Shown: one piece after another, positions 63,163 through 64,000 of the stretch | Position numbering within the stretch: position 1 is the first letter of the stretch | Layout: each line of letters starts with the position of its first letter | Assembly (NCBI RefSeq): GCF_008642295.1 | Contig: NZ_CP029190.1 | Span: 4,881,501 to 4,945,500, forward strand | Length of the DNA: 64,000 bases | Reading direction: 5' to 3' | Source: Streptomyces venezuelae | GTDB taxonomy: Bacteria > Actinomycetota > Actinomycetes > Streptomycetales > Streptomycetaceae | Translations under genes and position numbers: made by a program | The notes under the pieces: model-generated | What the model was told of the DNA's origin: nothing | Databases searched by the model: none | Seen by the model: the letters and a program-made list of their open reading frames with translations, nothing else

Positions 63163-63276
63163 GGCGGTGTCACTCTCTGCGCGGGGATCTTCCTGAGCGG
63201 TGCAGGGGAAACGCGGTGGAGCGGTACAGCGGTGCGTGTGGTGCGTGTGGTGATGCGGCGGTGCGGTGGCGGTGCG

Positions 63277-64000
63277 TCAGCGGCGGGAGGTGTCGAACAC
63301 CTCGTCCCGGGTGGCGGCCAGGGCGCTCTCCAGCGCCCCGCGCAGCACCGGCTGTTCCCGGACCTCCCCGACGACCAGCCGGGGCCGGGAGGGGGCGAGG
63401 TCGGCCAGTTCGGAGGTCAGCAGCTCGTGCAGCGGCTCCCCGCCGGCCCCGAGCACGGCGCCGGACAGCACCACGATCTCCGGGTCGAGTACGGCGACCA
63501 GCGAGGCCAGACCGGTGGCCAGCGCGGTGGCGTAGCACCGCAGGAGCTCCAGCCGGGCGCCCTCCGGCCGGGCGGCGGCCTCGGCCAGCAGGGCCACGGC
63601 GGTCGCCACCTGGGCCCCGTACGCCGAGGGCTCCCCGGCCGGCTCCGGCGGCTCGATGCCGAGCCGGGCCGCGAGCGCCGGGACCACCTGGACGCCGGCC
63701 AGCTCCTGGTAACCGCCGGAGTTGGCCCGGGTGACCTGCCGGACCAGCGGGTGGCCGGTGACGGGCAGGAAGCCGACCTCGCCCGCACCGCCGGTCCAGC
63801 CGCGGTGCAGCCGGCCGCCGAGGACCAGGGCCGCGCCCAGGCCCTCCTGGTTCCACAGCAGGACGAAGTCCTTGTGTCCACGGGCGGCACCGAGGCGCTG
63901 CTCGGCGACCGCGGCGAGGTTGACGTCGTTCTCGTACTCCACGGGCATGGGGAGGGCGGCGGCCAGCTCGTCCAGCAGGGTGGGGGAGTGCCAGCCGGGG
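63277..64000 (-). CDS. ROK family transcriptional regulator or kinase (partial)
   Basis: The frame is open to the window edge, giving about 240 residues of the C-terminal part. ROK hallmarks are VEYENDVNLAAVAEQRLGAARGHKDFVLLWNQEGLGAALVLGGRLHRGWTGGAGEVGFLPV and DPEIVVLSGAVLGAGG. The DNA-binding N-terminus expected for a repressor lies outside the window. The usual Cys-rich zinc motif after GEVGF is absent (it reads VTGHPLVRQVTRANSGGYQELAG), which favours an allosteric regulator over a catalytic kinase. It probably controls the adjacent sugar uptake operon. Confidence 0.82.
   Translation of the reverse strand, partial: PGWHSPTLLDELAAALPMPVEYENDVNLAAVAEQRLGAARGHKDFVLLWNQEGLGAALVLGGRLHRGWTGGAGEVGFLPVTGHPLVRQVTRANSGGYQELAGVQVVPALAARLGIEPPEPAGEPSAYGAQVATAVALLAEAAARPEGARLELLRCYATALATGLASLVAVLDPEIVVLSGAVLGAGGEPLHELLTSELADLAPSRPRLVVGEVREQPVLRGALESALAATRDEVFDTSRR

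Overview
The window is high-GC actinobacterial DNA with GTG/TTG starts, very high GC at third codon positions and a typical streptomycete gene set: a SigB/SigF-type sigma factor with its anti-sigma kinase, snapalysin with a divergent LysR regulator, dynamin-like sporulation GTPases, an ALF-repeat LAXTG surface protein and a PknG signalling locus. It is most likely a Streptomyces chromosome (inference from gene content). No transposase, integrase, phage gene or CRISPR array was seen.

Layout. 1-5844: sigma/anti-sigma pair, UBP zinc finger, CPA1 antiporter, PLP deaminase-like enzyme, peptidoglycan amidase. 6325-8762: a family 2B encapsulin shell gene (cyclic-nucleotide-binding-like domain plus HK97-type shell) followed directly by a polyprenyl synthetase, its probable cargo. 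8930-12316: GNAT, RibD/DHFR-like protein, small Zn-ribbon protein, snapalysin and its LysR activator. 12317-13378: about 1 kb of short GC-rich hairpin repeats without a gene. 13379-15233: DUF4097 protein and a PadR regulator.

15301-33676 is a biosynthetic gene cluster. A dimodular NRPS (partial C-A-T-C-A*-T plus a helical tail) overlaps an SHMT-like PLP enzyme. Next come a DrrAB-like ABC exporter and a PaiB-fold protein resembling heme-dependent piperazate synthases (KtzT type). On the other strand follow arginine deiminase, a DDAH-like guanidine hydrolase, an ornithine/lysine N-monooxygenase (KtzI type), a 72-aa membrane protein, a free carrier protein, class II DAHP synthase, an atypical NarL-type regulator and an LmbU-family regulator. 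The simplest reading is arginine to ornithine, N5-hydroxyornithine and L-piperazate (N-N bond formation), with incorporation into a small peptide of unknown structure. The second adenylation domain has lost its catalytic motifs, there is no thioesterase, and the NRPS tail resembles the C-terminus of the convergent PadR regulator.

33760-46794: tRNA-Arg(UCU), DynA/DynB-like GTPases, SsbB-like protein, a thioester-family surface protein that lacks the thioester cysteine, a PAP2-diacylglycerol kinase fusion, the ALF-repeat protein, EttA-like ABC-F protein, a hotdog thioesterase, truncated haemoglobin and a PCMT-like methyltransferase. 46804-57428 (minus strand): a seven-gene signalling locus GlnX-GlnH-coiled coil-PknG-PP2C-VWA-FHA. 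57634-64000 (minus strand): a sugar ABC transporter, GH4 glycosidase, amino-sugar kinase and a ROK protein cut by the window end.
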